Shown: positions 54,851 to 63,347, counted from the first letter of the stretch. The stretch is 64,000 nt of DNA from Caldilineaceae bacterium (GCA_020634755.1 JACKBC010000026.1:27669-91668); one strand, 5' to 3'. Numbers and translations are program-made. Notes: generated by a model from the sequence alone, not told the origin.

Positions 54851-54990
54851 TGATGACTCTGTGCTGCGCACAACCGCCATCATATAAGTCTTAATTTCCT
54901 TGATGACTCTGTGCTGCGCACAACCGCCATCATATAAGTCTTAATTTCCTTGATGACTCTGTGCTATGCACAACCGCCATCATATAGTCC
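54851..54990. repeat. Tandem 50-bp repeats, family E, about 2.8 units
   Basis: Two identical 50-bp units (54851-54900 and 54901-54950) and a diverged third (54951-54990) begin TGATGACTCTGTGCTGCGCA and contain CACAACCGCCATCATATAAG. The units are directly abutting with no spacers. GTGCTGCGCAC is palindromic. A single copy lies at 12417-12455. Confidence 0.9.
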
Positions 54991-55004
54991 TATCTTAATA
55001 GAGC

Positions 55005-55083
55005 GCAACCGCCGGCAATAGAGTCGGATACACCACGCGAAACTGTCATCCGAATCGCCAATCCCGCTGCGGTGTACTCATTA
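55005..55083. repeat. Repeat family D, diverged copy
   Basis: GAGTCGGATACACC, CGAATCGCCAATCCCG and GCTGCGGTGTACTCATTA match family D at 12521-12612 and 50972-51106. It follows family E here, in the same order as at 12417-12612. The rest of the 54820-55241 gap has no gene I support. Confidence 0.7.
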
Positions 55084-55241
55084 AGGGGAAATCAACCATT
55101 CAACAAACGGAAATATGGATTCTTTTCACAGCTGATGCGCTGTGAGCGAGCCAACGACACACGCGATTGTCATTTGCTTGCGCGGCACAGATGGAGAGCA
55201 GCTGCGCTGGAATCCGCGGCCCGTAAACCAATACGAAAATC

Positions 55242-56369
55242 ATGCCTAGAACATCAAAATCAACGCCAAGTAAATCGATATCAAGTAAATCGACGTCAAG
55301 CAAATCTGCCTCTAACAAATCTGCCTCCAGGAAATCAACGTCGGGCACAAAACAATCGCCCCGCCGCAACCAAGCGACTTCCCGAAAGCCGCGTGGTAAA
55401 TCGCTTAAAGAAAAGGCGCCACGGCGCGGCGCCCAGCCAGCCACCAGTGCCGACTCCGATTTTGAATCGGTCGCCGAGCCGCTGCTGGCTGGCCCGCCCA
55501 AACCCTATGAAATGGGCGACTATGTGCTGCTGGATTCGGGCAACATGCAGCGCCTGGAGCGGTTGGGCAACTACACCCTGATCCGTCCGGCGCTACAGGC
55601 CGTGTGGCAGCCCCGGCTTACCAGCGGTGAATGGAATCGCGCCGACGCCATTTTTTCACGCGACTCTGAGGGGGGCGGTCAATGGGAATGGCGACACAAA
55701 ATTTCGCGCGATTTCGACGTGCTCTTCAGCAATCTATCGTTCCACATTAAGCTAACCAACTTTGGCCATCTGGGGCTTTTTCCCGAGCAGGGTGATAATT
55801 GGGATTGGCTGCGCACCAAGATCCGCGCGCGCATGGCGGCCACTAATAACCGCAACCTGCACGTGCTGAACCTGTTTGCCTATACCGGCGGCAGCACACT
55901 GGCGGCCAGCCAAGCTGGCGCCCATGTGGTGCATGTAGATGCGGCCAAAGGCGTGGTGGATTGGGCGCGCAAAAATGCCGAAATCTGCCGCCTGAACGAG
56001 CGCCCCATCCGCTGGCTGGTCGACGATGCGCTCAAATTCCTCAAGCGCGAAGAGCGGCGCGGCTCCAAATATCAGGGCATCATCCTAGACCCGCCCAGTT
56101 TTGGCCGCGGCCCCAAGGGAGAGGTCTTCAAAATCGAAAAGGATATTTTCGAGCTGCTGGATTCATGCAAAGCGCTGCTGGACCGCAATGCACTCTTTTT
56201 CCTTTACAGCTGCCACACGCCTGGCTTCACGCCCATTACGCTCTCTAATCAGATCGAAGAGCTGTTTGGCGAGCGCAAAGGTACGCTCGAAGCGGGCGAA
56301 ATGGTCATGCGCGAAGCCGGTGGCCGCAGCCTGCCCAGCGGTGTTTACGCACGCTGGAGCAGTGAGTGA
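55242..56369 (+). CDS. Class I rRNA methyltransferase-like protein (RlmI/COG1092 type) with repetitive Ser/Lys tail
   Basis: This is a 375-residue SAM-dependent methyltransferase. Motif I is NLFAYTGGSTLAASQAGAHV, followed by HVDAAKGVVDWARKNAE, and motif IV is ILDPPSFGRGPKGEVFKI, as in 23S rRNA cytosine-5 methyltransferases of the RlmI/RlmK class. Residues 7-31 are pentapeptide repeats of the type S-x-S-x-K (STPSK SISSK STSSK SASNK SASRK), encoded by 15-nt DNA repeats and followed by a basic linker. The tail is probably disordered and RNA-binding. The N-terminal PUA domain of RlmI appears absent. The function is inferred from motifs. Confidence 0.85.
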   Translation: MPRTSKSTPSKSISSKSTSSKSASNKSASRKSTSGTKQSPRRNQATSRKPRGKSLKEKAPRRGAQPATSADSDFESVAEPLLAGPPKPYEMGDYVLLDSGNMQRLERLGNYTLIRPALQAVWQPRLTSGEWNRADAIFSRDSEGGGQWEWRHKISRDFDVLFSNLSFHIKLTNFGHLGLFPEQGDNWDWLRTKIRARMAATNNRNLHVLNLFAYTGGSTLAASQAGAHVVHVDAAKGVVDWARKNAEICRLNERPIRWLVDDALKFLKREERRGSKYQGIILDPPSFGRGPKGEVFKIEKDIFELLDSCKALLDRNALFFLYSCHTPGFTPITLSNQIEELFGERKGTLEAGEMVMREAGGRSLPSGVYARWSSE

Positions 56370-56413
56370 AATGCAAGGAGCACCGTGGACAGCGGTAAAA
56401 GTAAAGGGGTGAA

Positions 56414-56450
56414 GGAGTAGAGGAGAGTTGGCAAGCGACTCCTCTACTCC
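56414..56450. repeat. Hairpin repeat between methyltransferase genes
   Basis: GGAGTAGAGGAG and CTCCTCTACTCC (12 bp) flank an 11-13-nt loop. Repeated ACTCCTCCACTCC follows. It resembles the hairpin at 24277-24321. Confidence 0.6.
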
Positions 56451-56491
56451 TCCACTCCTCCACTCCACTACTCCTTTACTCCGGAAATCTT

Positions 56492-57322
56492 ATGCCGATA
56501 CAGATTACCAGCGTGCAGAACGCCCGCGTCAAAGAATGCCTCAAGTTGGAAAAGCGCCGCCAGCGCGATGCCCAGCAGCAAACCGTGGTAGAGGGCGCGC
56601 GCGAAGTGCTGCAAGCGCTGCAAAGCGGTATTGTGCCGCCGGAAGCCTTTATCTGCACAGAGCTGGTCAGCACGCCGGAAGCAGCGCAAGCCGCCAACAG
56701 GCTGTATGAGCTTGATGATGCGCGTCAAACCCGGCTCTATGAAGTGACGCCCGCCGTTTTTGAAAAGCTAGCTTATCGCGGCGAGAGCGGTGGCATTGTG
56801 TTGGTGATTCCATATGTAGCGCGGCGTCTGTCTGAACTGGCGTTGGGCAATCCGCCCTTTGTGGCCGTCATTGAAGGCGCTGAAAAGCCGGGCAATTTGG
56901 GGGCCATTCTGCGCACGGCAGATGCTGCCGGCGTGGACGCGGTGATTGTTTGCACCGCGGAGGGGCAAAGCGGGCTGGATCTGCACAACCCCAATGTGGT
57001 GCGCGCCAGTTTGGGTACGCTGTTTACGGTGCCGGTGGCGCAAGATTCATCGGCAACTGTTCAGCATTGGCTACGCGAATGCAACATTCAGATGATCGTT
57101 ACGTCCCCGGACGCGAAAGCGCTTTACACAGCGGTTGATTTGCGCCTGCCCACCGCCGTGGTCATGGGTAGCGAGGCGGACGGATTGAGCCAATCCTGGT
57201 TTGTCGCTGCCGACCAGCAAGTGCAGATTCCCATGCACGGCCGCGCCGACAGCCTCAATTTGTCCACCGCCACTGCGCTTTTGCTCTATGAAGTTGTGCG
57301 GCAGCGGCAGGCAGCAAAGTAA
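56492..57322 (+). CDS. TrmH/SpoU family RNA 2'-O-methyltransferase
   Basis: This knotted (SPOUT) methyltransferase of 276 residues probably acts on rRNA or tRNA. An N-terminal SpoU substrate-binding domain precedes the catalytic part with motif 1 GNLGAILRTADAAG, motif 2 AVVMGSEADGLS and motif 3 IPMHGRADSLNLSTATALLLYE. Its family length is normal. A short hairpin lies between it and the preceding methyltransferase; the P450 gene begins 9 bp after its stop codon. The target nucleotide is unknown. Confidence 0.93.
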   Translation: MPIQITSVQNARVKECLKLEKRRQRDAQQQTVVEGAREVLQALQSGIVPPEAFICTELVSTPEAAQAANRLYELDDARQTRLYEVTPAVFEKLAYRGESGGIVLVIPYVARRLSELALGNPPFVAVIEGAEKPGNLGAILRTADAAGVDAVIVCTAEGQSGLDLHNPNVVRASLGTLFTVPVAQDSSATVQHWLRECNIQMIVTSPDAKALYTAVDLRLPTAVVMGSEADGLSQSWFVAADQQVQIPMHGRADSLNLSTATALLLYEVVRQRQAAK

Positions 57323-57331
57323 TCGCTATTT

Positions 57332-58573
57332 ATGATCATCGACTCCCGTACTTACCACGTCCAGCTCAACCCGCGCGACCCCGCCTTCTACAACAATCCG
57401 TATCCCTATTACGACCAATTGCGCGCCCAGGCGCCGATTTTCTATTGGGAAGAATTTGGCTTTTGGTGCTTTGTGGCGCATGAAGATGTGAACGCGCTGC
57501 TGCGCGACCGCCGCTTTGGCCGCCAGATCACCCATCTGGCCACGCGGGAGGAGTTGGGCTGGCCGCCGGTGCGCGCTGACCTCAAACCGTTTTATGCCGT
57601 GGACGACCACTCGATGCTAGAACTGGAGCCGCCAGACCACACGCGGCTGCGTGGGCTGGTGCAAAAAGCCTTTATGGCGCGCCAGATCGAGCGCTTGCGT
57701 CCGCGCATTGCCGCGCTGAGCCACCAATTGATCGACGCCATGCAGGACAAAATGCGCCGCGCGGGGCGCGTCAATCTGCTCACCGATTTTGCCACCCCCA
57801 TTCCGGTCACCGTAATAGCCGAGCTTATTGGCATCCCCACCGAGATGAACGCGGCGCTGCTCAGCTGGTCGCACGCCATGGTGGGCATGTATGAGCTGGC
57901 GCGCTCGCCCGAACAGGAGCAACGCGCTGTGTGCGCTGCCCAGGAATTTGTGGCCTATTTGCGCGATGTGGTGACCGAGCGGCGACGCAAGCCTCAAGAT
58001 GATCTGCTGAGCCAGTTAATAGCGGTGGAGGAACAGGGCGAGAAATTAAGCGAAGACGAGCTGATTGCGACCTGCATTCTGCTGCTCAACGCCGGTCACG
58101 AAGCCACGGTCAACGTGGTGGGCAACGGCGTCTATGCGCTGCTGCAACAGCGCCATCAGCTGGAACGCTGGCAAAGCGACGCCGCATTAACGGCCAGCGC
58201 CGTGGAAGAGCTGCTGCGCTTCGACACGCCGCTGCATCTTTTCAATCGCTGGGTGCTGGAGGATATTACGTATAAAGGGCATCACTTTCCCTTTGGCGCA
58301 CAGGTGGCGCTGCTGCTGGGCGCGGCCAATCGTGACCCGGCGGCCTTCGAAACGCCCAACCGGCTCGATCTGAGCCGCCCGCATAACCCGCACCTTTCGT
58401 TTGGCGGCGGCATCCACTATTGCTTGGGCGCACCCCTGGCCCGGCTGGAATTGCAAGTTGCGCTGCCGATTTTGCTGCAACGCTTGCCCAATTTGGCATT
58501 GGCGCAGGAACCACAATATCGCAACGCCTACCACTTTCACGGGCTGGACGCGCTGTGGGTGGGGATTGGATAA
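57332..58573 (+). CDS. Cytochrome P450
   Basis: This is a 413-residue soluble bacterial P450 monooxygenase. The heme-binding motif FGGGIHYCLGAPLARLE places the thiolate Cys364. The ExxR motif is EELLRFDTP, and the I-helix is AGHEATVNVVGN, with the acid-alcohol pair Glu-Ala-Thr (AGHEATVN). The N-terminal DPAFYNNPYPYYDQLR is typical. No ferredoxin or reductase gene is adjacent. It is probably co-transcribed with the TrmH gene. The substrate is unknown; a link to the distant diterpene locus would be speculation. Confidence 0.95.
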   Translation: MIIDSRTYHVQLNPRDPAFYNNPYPYYDQLRAQAPIFYWEEFGFWCFVAHEDVNALLRDRRFGRQITHLATREELGWPPVRADLKPFYAVDDHSMLELEPPDHTRLRGLVQKAFMARQIERLRPRIAALSHQLIDAMQDKMRRAGRVNLLTDFATPIPVTVIAELIGIPTEMNAALLSWSHAMVGMYELARSPEQEQRAVCAAQEFVAYLRDVVTERRRKPQDDLLSQLIAVEEQGEKLSEDELIATCILLLNAGHEATVNVVGNGVYALLQQRHQLERWQSDAALTASAVEELLRFDTPLHLFNRWVLEDITYKGHHFPFGAQVALLLGAANRDPAAFETPNRLDLSRPHNPHLSFGGGIHYCLGAPLARLELQVALPILLQRLPNLALAQEPQYRNAYHFHGLDALWVGIG

Positions 58574-58584
58574 TGGGGTCTATA

Positions 58585-58616
58585 TCAGAAAGATGCAAAA
58601 GGCGCATCTTTCTGAT
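58585..58616 (+). terminator. Terminator-like hairpin after the P450 gene
   Basis: The arms TCAGAAAGATGC and GCATCTTTCTGA enclose AAAAGGC, shortly downstream of the P450 stop. The trailing TTGTTGTG is weakly T-rich. Confidence 0.7.
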
Positions 58617-58638
58617 TGTTGTGTGGCAGCCCTGGGGC

Positions 58639-58737
58639 AGCTAACGGCCTGCGCATCAGCCGCCGCAAGCGCGGGTTCAACTTCTAAAAAGCAGCGATCT
58701 CGGGCGCGAAGCGGTCGGTTGCATGCGCGTGTTGGGC
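58639..58737 (-). other. attC-like integron recombination site, downstream of the dehydrogenase-like gene
   Basis: On the minus strand the site runs R'' GCCCAAC (58731-58737), inner arm GCGCAT, variable middle, inner arm ATGCGC, then R' GTTAGCT (58639-58645); length 99 nt. R'' matches the RYYYAAC consensus and R' matches GTTRRRY except one base. It lies just 3' of the dehydrogenase-like gene, as expected for a cassette. Confidence 0.6.
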
Positions 58738-58755
58738 CTTCACCAAAAGACCTGC

Positions 58756-59787
58756 TTAATAGCCGGCTCCTGCACTATGTTTCCTGAGTCGTCGCATCGC
58801 CAGTTCATTGGCTGCTTCCGTCGCCGTTGTATTCAGCGTTTGCGACATCTGTAGTACGGTCATCACCGTGTCGCCAACAGTACGTACTCGTTCGATGGTC
58901 TGCTGGTTCGTATGTCCAAGCATGTGCTCTGACAGAAATATCAAGCCGCCTGCATTTGCACAGAAGTCTGGTGCATACACAATTCCCCGCGCCATGAGTG
59001 CCGATTCCAGGCTGGCATGCTCAAGCACATTGTTTGCTCCTCCTGCGATCACACGGCACTGTAAGTTCGACACATTCGAGGTACGAATGACATTGCCTGT
59101 AGCGCAGGGCGCCAACACATCGCATGCTGTAAGCACAATCCTGTTGGGCGGGAGCCAATCAATACCGTATTTCGATGCAATATTCTTCGCCTTCATCTCA
59201 TCAACATCTGACACGATCAACTGTGCTCCAGCGTCATGAAGCAGTTCAACGAGCGATGCCCCGACATTGCCTACGCCCTGAACAGCAACCCGGATGCTTC
59301 GCAAGCTCTTGCCAAGGCCAGCTATGCTCATGCAGGCGCGAATAGCTTCCACAACCCCGAGTGCGGTCATTGGTGATGGATCACCGTAGGCACACACTGG
59401 TTGTGTCTCACGACCAATCTCAGCAATATCGTTTTGCGTTGTCCCAATGTCGTTGACGGGAATAAACTGTCCGCTCAATCTGGCAATGAAGCGCCCGTGG
59501 GCGCGCAAGAGATGCGGTGATTTGCGTTGGGTCGGGTCGCCCAGAATGACGCTCCAACCACCTCCGAGATCGAGGCCTGCGACAGAGGCCTTGAGTGTCA
59601 TGGCCTGTGCGAGCAGGAGACAATCGTCGATCGCTTCCTGCTGATCATGATACGCTCGGAAGCGCACGCCACCAAGCGCTGGTCCCAGGGTTGTATTGTG
59701 TATCGCGATAATGGCGTGTAAACCCGATGCATCATCGGTATGTAGGAGTACGCGTTGAAAACCTTCGACGTTCATTTCACGAAACAT
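58756..59787 (-). CDS. Leucine-dehydrogenase-like protein, catalytic Lys replaced by Trp
   Basis: This member of the Glu/Leu/Phe/Val dehydrogenase family has 343 residues from ATG 59787. The alternative TTG at 59847 lacks a Shine-Dalgarno, and the chosen start aligns with leucine dehydrogenases. The substrate loop TLGPALGGVRF, Lys66 (MTLKASVAGL), Asp113 (VNDIGT) and the Rossmann motif VQGVGNVGAS are kept. The catalytic lysine of GGGK (Lys80 of the Bacillus enzymes) is Trp78 (GGGWSVILGDP). The enzyme should not deaminate amino acids normally unless another residue compensates. The gene is bracketed by attC-like sites. Confidence 0.85.
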   Translation of the reverse strand: MFREMNVEGFQRVLLHTDDASGLHAIIAIHNTTLGPALGGVRFRAYHDQQEAIDDCLLLAQAMTLKASVAGLDLGGGWSVILGDPTQRKSPHLLRAHGRFIARLSGQFIPVNDIGTTQNDIAEIGRETQPVCAYGDPSPMTALGVVEAIRACMSIAGLGKSLRSIRVAVQGVGNVGASLVELLHDAGAQLIVSDVDEMKAKNIASKYGIDWLPPNRIVLTACDVLAPCATGNVIRTSNVSNLQCRVIAGGANNVLEHASLESALMARGIVYAPDFCANAGGLIFLSEHMLGHTNQQTIERVRTVGDTVMTVLQMSQTLNTTATEAANELAMRRLRKHSAGAGY

Positions 59788-59854
59788 GGGAAGACTTGCC
59801 TTTCGCAACGTGCGGGAAGACACATCCGTTTCCAAGGAGGAAAGCAAACAAAGC

Positions 59855-59904
59855 TGCTAACGGCCGCTTCACCTGCCAAAGGTCAGGTGTAAGCGTTGTT
59901 AGAC
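59855..59904 (-). other. attC-like integron recombination site, upstream of the dehydrogenase-like gene
   Basis: On the minus strand: R'' GTCTAAC (59898-59904), AA, arm CGCTT, an extrahelical A, arm CACCTG, short loop, arm CAGGTG, arm AAGCG, GCC, R' GTTAGCA (59855-59861). The total is 50 nt. R'' matches RYYYAAC, and the extrahelical base next to a paired stem is a hallmark of attC. It begins 14 nt after the response regulator stop. Confidence 0.75.
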
Positions 59905-59918
59905 CTACCTGTCGCATA

Positions 59919-60560
59919 TCATCTTAATCCTGCATTAATCGCTTTAACAATTGCCTGTGCACGATCTGCTACTTGTAATTTGCTAAAAATATTAGATGAA
60001 TAGTTACGTACAGTTTTGAGGCTAAAACCTAGCTTATGGGCAATCGTTTCATTATTTTCCCCTTGTGCCATCAGCTTCAATACATTGCGTTCACTATCAG
60101 TTAGTTCTGGAAAAATGTCAGAAGATGTGGCGGGTTTCGCCGCAAAGAAGTAGATCATCCGTTGGGCGATCGCTGGGCTAAAGATCGCCTCCCCATTACC
60201 AACAGCTAAAATAGCTCGCTCCATTTCTTCATCCTGCGTATCTTTTAGCACGTATCCTCGTGCTCCAGCCCGCAACGCTGCAAAGACAGAATCATCATCT
60301 TCAAACATGGTCACGACCAAAATGCGAATATGCGGACTCGTTTCGACAATCGGGCGAATCGCCTTTAGTCCACCTGCTCCGGGCATTTGTAAATCAAGCA
60401 GCACGACATCAGGCTGTAGCTTTTCAGCCAGCGTGATGGCTTCTTCACCTGTTGTGGCTTCACCAACCCATTCAACCGTGGGCATAGCGGCGAGTAAAGC
60501 TCGCAGCCCTTTACGGAAAACGGGGTGGTCATCAACGACTAAAATGGTCATTTTATCCAT
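59919..60560 (-). CDS. LuxR/NarL-type response regulator
   Basis: This is a transcription regulator with a receiver domain and LuxR-type helix-turn-helix. ATG 60560 (MDKMTILVVDDHP) follows GGAG and overlaps the kinase stop. It has 213 residues. The phosphoacceptor is Asp56 (LLDLQMPG), with the conserved Thr/Ser in VVTMFED and Lys in GYVLKD. The HTH has LTDSERNVLKLMAQGENNETIAHKLGFSLKTVRNY. It is encoded with the histidine kinase and a membrane protein. An attC-like hairpin follows the stop closely. Confidence 0.95.
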   Translation of the reverse strand: MDKMTILVVDDHPVFRKGLRALLAAMPTVEWVGEATTGEEAITLAEKLQPDVVLLDLQMPGAGGLKAIRPIVETSPHIRILVVTMFEDDDSVFAALRAGARGYVLKDTQDEEMERAILAVGNGEAIFSPAIAQRMIYFFAAKPATSSDIFPELTDSERNVLKLMAQGENNETIAHKLGFSLKTVRNYSSNIFSKLQVADRAQAIVKAINAGLR

Positions 60561-61836
60561 TTTCGTTTCTCCACGGTAAACGAACTTCGATACGTGTGCC
60601 AACCGGTTTTGTAGGGTATATGGTGAAGGTGCCACCCAATTCGGCCGCTCGTTCGCGCATTGATTGTATACCAATTCCACCCAGTTGGTTGAGTTCAATG
60701 CCCTGCCCGTTATCAGAGATGGTCAAAATCAGACTGTCTGTTTTGTGGTCATCAAAGGTGAGGGCTATGGTGCAAGTTGTGGCGTGGGTATGTTTGGTGA
60801 CATTGTGCAGCGCTTCGGTGACGATGCGATAGATGGCGACTTCGACAGCGGCCGAGAGCGGCGGCATCGGGGCAGGCGCAATCACTTCTAACTGGATGGC
60901 TGTTTCAGCCAGCCGCACGTTTTTGATCGCTTCGATTAACCCTAATTCATCAAGCAATGGGGGGCGTAAGTCGTAGACGAGTTGGCGGATAACGGCCGTT
61001 GCTTGGCGTATATCAGTGCTGAGTTCGGCGATGATCTGTTCGGCTGCGGATGGGTTTTGAGTGAGATGGCGACGAATCGCACCAAGTTGCAGTTGGAATG
61101 CGGAAAGATTGGGTGCTAGGCTATCGTGCAAATCATTACGGATACGGCGGCGTTCTGCTTCACGGGCGATGATGATTTGCTCACGGGAGGTTTGGAGAAA
61201 GGCCGTTAATTCTGCCACATATAATGCCACCCCAATTTGTTGGGCACACTCTTGCAATACCTGATCGTCGCTGTCGGTAAACGGCCGATTTGCATCACGG
61301 TGCGACACCAACAGCATTGCCAACGGCTGATCCAAGTAGCGGATGGGGTATTGCGCCACAGCGACCTGCGCTTGCTTTTTTCCGAAGACGTAGCTTTGAT
61401 CGAGAGCATTATCAACAATAAGCGCCACATAGGGCAAATACAGCTTTGTACCAATTGTTTCCACCACGGATGGCAATGTCAGTTGTGGTTTCTGCATCCC
61501 GCGTAGCTGCTGGTTAACATGGGCGGGGATGGCGTAGGGGTTGTCATGCTGGGCATAAATGAGGTCGTTGATATGGCCCTGCAGCCAACGACTAACGGGG
61601 ACAAATGTGAGCGATAAACAGAGCAGCGCAATTAAATTCAGAAGCCGTTGATCTGAACTGGGCAATAAACTGTTATTCGGTATCTTGCCAAAGGGGAAAG
61701 TGCCTAAAGTGACCACGATGACATAAACGGCATAAGCGTAGATGACGAGAACAAACCCCAGCAGGATGCTACTGAGCAAGCCGCTGGGGTTTATGGTCAT
61801 AAGTCGCTGCTTCAAACCTAAGAAGAACTGTTTCAC
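60553..61836 (-). CDS. Sensor histidine kinase (HisKA_3/NarX type) with GAF-like domain
   Basis: This is the 427-residue sensor partner of the adjacent LuxR-type regulator. N-terminal segments LLSSILLGFVLVIYAYAVYV and LNLIALLCLSLTFVPVS are membrane helices. A GAF-like region follows at about 125-215. The HisKA_3 domain has the phosphoacceptor His in RRIRNDLHDSLAPNL. The HATPase has LHNVTKHTHATTC and ISDNGQGIELN. It overlaps the upstream membrane protein gene by ATGA (61833-61836), so the operon is tightly coupled. The signal is unknown. Confidence 0.94.
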   Translation of the reverse strand: MKQFFLGLKQRLMTINPSGLLSSILLGFVLVIYAYAVYVIVVTLGTFPFGKIPNNSLLPSSDQRLLNLIALLCLSLTFVPVSRWLQGHINDLIYAQHDNPYAIPAHVNQQLRGMQKPQLTLPSVVETIGTKLYLPYVALIVDNALDQSYVFGKKQAQVAVAQYPIRYLDQPLAMLLVSHRDANRPFTDSDDQVLQECAQQIGVALYVAELTAFLQTSREQIIIAREAERRRIRNDLHDSLAPNLSAFQLQLGAIRRHLTQNPSAAEQIIAELSTDIRQATAVIRQLVYDLRPPLLDELGLIEAIKNVRLAETAIQLEVIAPAPMPPLSAAVEVAIYRIVTEALHNVTKHTHATTCTIALTFDDHKTDSLILTISDNGQGIELNQLGGIGIQSMRERAAELGGTFTIYPTKPVGTRIEVRLPWRNENG

Positions 61837-62210
61837 GCTGTCGCTAGTTGCGGTGTACGGCGCAGCAGCAAAACGAGGAGAGCGATAAATATTACTAACC
61901 CCCCAATTGCTGCAAGCTTCAAGCCTAAAGTTGGGGCAAAGAGGATACCAGGTAATGCGCCTAAGGCATTCACACCAAAAATAATCATGGCGATAATTTT
62001 ATACACTTTTTGATCTTGCCAGACACCGAACGCGGTCATAAAGCCACTCAAAAACGTTCCGAATCCTGAAAGGGCAACGCCGATCTCCATGCCAAAAATC
62101 GCGATGCTATCAGTGACGATCCAATTATATAGGACGATCATTTGAGGCAAGGTGTAGAGGACAATGAGGATTGCTGCGATTTTGTTTTTTGTTAAACCGT
62201 TCATTTTCAT
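61833..62210 (-). CDS. Small four-helix membrane protein, first gene of a two-component operon
   Basis: This is a 125-residue, very hydrophobic protein with helices at about 10-30, 38-60, 68-88 and 92-113 and a basic C-terminus RRTPQL. It overlaps the histidine kinase gene by ATGA. The ATGAAAATGAATGG start has an alternative Met3; ATATGAAG-like weak ribosome sites. No domain is recognised. Its place before a sensor kinase suggests a sensory accessory, but that is inference. Confidence 0.75.
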   Translation of the reverse strand: MKMNGLTKNKIAAILIVLYTLPQMIVLYNWIVTDSIAIFGMEIGVALSGFGTFLSGFMTAFGVWQDQKVYKIIAMIIFGVNALGALPGILFAPTLGLKLAAIGGLVIFIALLVLLLRRTPQLATA

Positions 62211-62440
62211 ATCTCCTTATTTGGTTAAGTAGGTGAATAACAATAAAGAGAGTATAGGACACGCCATTTCCAAAGTCAGGAGGCTAGGTTCATCAGCTTT
62301 TGGGAAATTGTCCCAACTGGTTGGGAAGGTAATTGGGGATGTGGATAGGCTGTCTAACTATGTATAGAACGACGACCCCGCGACTTGCTCCGTTTCTGCC
62401 CAAAATATGCAGGATAGGCCGCTACCGGTGCGAAAATTGA

Positions 62441-62460
62441 TAGTACGGGTCCCCGTACTA
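62441..62460 (-). terminator. Palindrome overlapping the GNAT gene stop
   Basis: TAGTACGGG and CCCGTACTA form a perfect 9-bp stem around TC, with one arm containing the GNAT stop codon. It could act as a terminator; a T-run is not clear on the minus strand. Confidence 0.5.
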
Positions 62461-63063
62461 CGTTCCCAATCTCATCCCAAACACGTAGCCCCAATCCTCT
62501 TCTTGCAGCGTGTGAAAGCCCACGTGTTGATAAAAGCCAACGGCGTTGGCGTTGCGGCGGCCCACGCCGAGATAAACGCCGGGGATGCCTTGATGGCGCA
62601 TGGCATCGGCCAGCGTCTGAATCAGCCGCTTGCCCCAGCCCATGCCCTGCCCCGCCGGCAAAATGTCGATGTGCAGGTGGGCCGGATAAGCGGCGTCATT
62701 CTCTTCGCGGCGGTGGCCGCGATGGATGGCGCGAATCATATTGGCGTCGCGCGATGTGTCATCCTCGGCTGGCATGGCGTAACGCGCCCGCAGCGGCGGA
62801 AACCATTCCGTTTCGCAGCGGTGGCCAAAGGCGGCGGTATCGGCTGCGCCCAACACATAACCAATGGCGTGGCCGTTGTGCGTCAACACAAAGGCCAGTT
62901 CCGGCTCCAGCACGGCATACGGCGCGGCATAATAGTGGCCGATCACGTCCGGATCATTATATAAGTGTGTGGCGTCTTGCCCCGAATCGCCCGTGCCTAG
63001 GCAGATGCGGTAGAGGGCGGTTAGATCGGTGGGGTGATAGGGACGAATTTCAAATGTGCTCAT
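62458..63063 (-). CDS. GNAT family acetyltransferase
   Basis: This is a 201-residue acetyl-CoA-dependent N-acetyltransferase. The acetyl-CoA loop is GQGMGWGKRLIQTL, preceded by AYPAHLHIDILPA and followed by VYLGVGRRNANAVGFYQHVGF. AGGAATAGGAT precedes ATG 63063, two bases after the stop of the upstream toxin-like gene, so it is probably in that operon. It resembles the OGA-associated acetyltransferase class. The acceptor is unknown. Confidence 0.9.
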   Translation of the reverse strand: MSTFEIRPYHPTDLTALYRICLGTGDSGQDATHLYNDPDVIGHYYAAPYAVLEPELAFVLTHNGHAIGYVLGAADTAAFGHRCETEWFPPLRARYAMPAEDDTSRDANMIRAIHRGHRREENDAAYPAHLHIDILPAGQGMGWGKRLIQTLADAMRHQGIPGVYLGVGRRNANAVGFYQHVGFHTLQEEDWGYVFGMRLGT

Positions 63064-63065
63064 GG

Positions 63066-63347
63066 CTAAATCCTATTCCTTAAATCATCAATGCCGCCCT
63101 GGTAAATCGCCTCAATCCAAATCTCTTTGTCTAGCATCTTCAGCAGCAGCGTGTGGCTGGCAACTTCCCACAAAAAGACAGACTCTCCCATGGGCATCAA
63201 GCGCCCTTCTGACGGCTGCCCATCATCGCTCATCATAAGCCGGATAATAGCTCTTTGCAGCGGAATCACATATGGTCCTGAATCATCCAGATACCCCTGA
63301 GCGGCCGGTTCGCATCTAACCAGCCAAATTCTGCAAGCCCGCCTCAT
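63066..63347 (-). CDS. Putative toxin partner of a Phd/YefM antitoxin (RelE/ParE-like by context)
   Basis: This is a 93-residue protein whose start overlaps the antitoxin stop by 32 bp. PYVIPLQRAIIRLMMSDD and the beta-rich end VFLWEVASHTLLLKMLDKEIWIEAI loosely resemble a ParE/RelE fold. The call is by gene order and pattern only. The GNAT gene follows two bases later. Confidence 0.5.
   Translation of the reverse strand: MRRACRIWLVRCEPAAQGYLDDSGPYVIPLQRAIIRLMMSDDGQPSEGRLMPMGESVFLWEVASHTLLLKMLDKEIWIEAIYQGGIDDLRNRI

Noticed and set aside
54851..54990. CRISPR-like array
   Set aside because: The 50-bp units abut directly with no spacers, and no cas gene is present, so it is a simple tandem repeat.
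62211..62457. Third attC site upstream of the two-component operon
   Set aside because: I searched for paired R''/R' motifs here and found only a loose GTCTAAC-like string without a matching arm.
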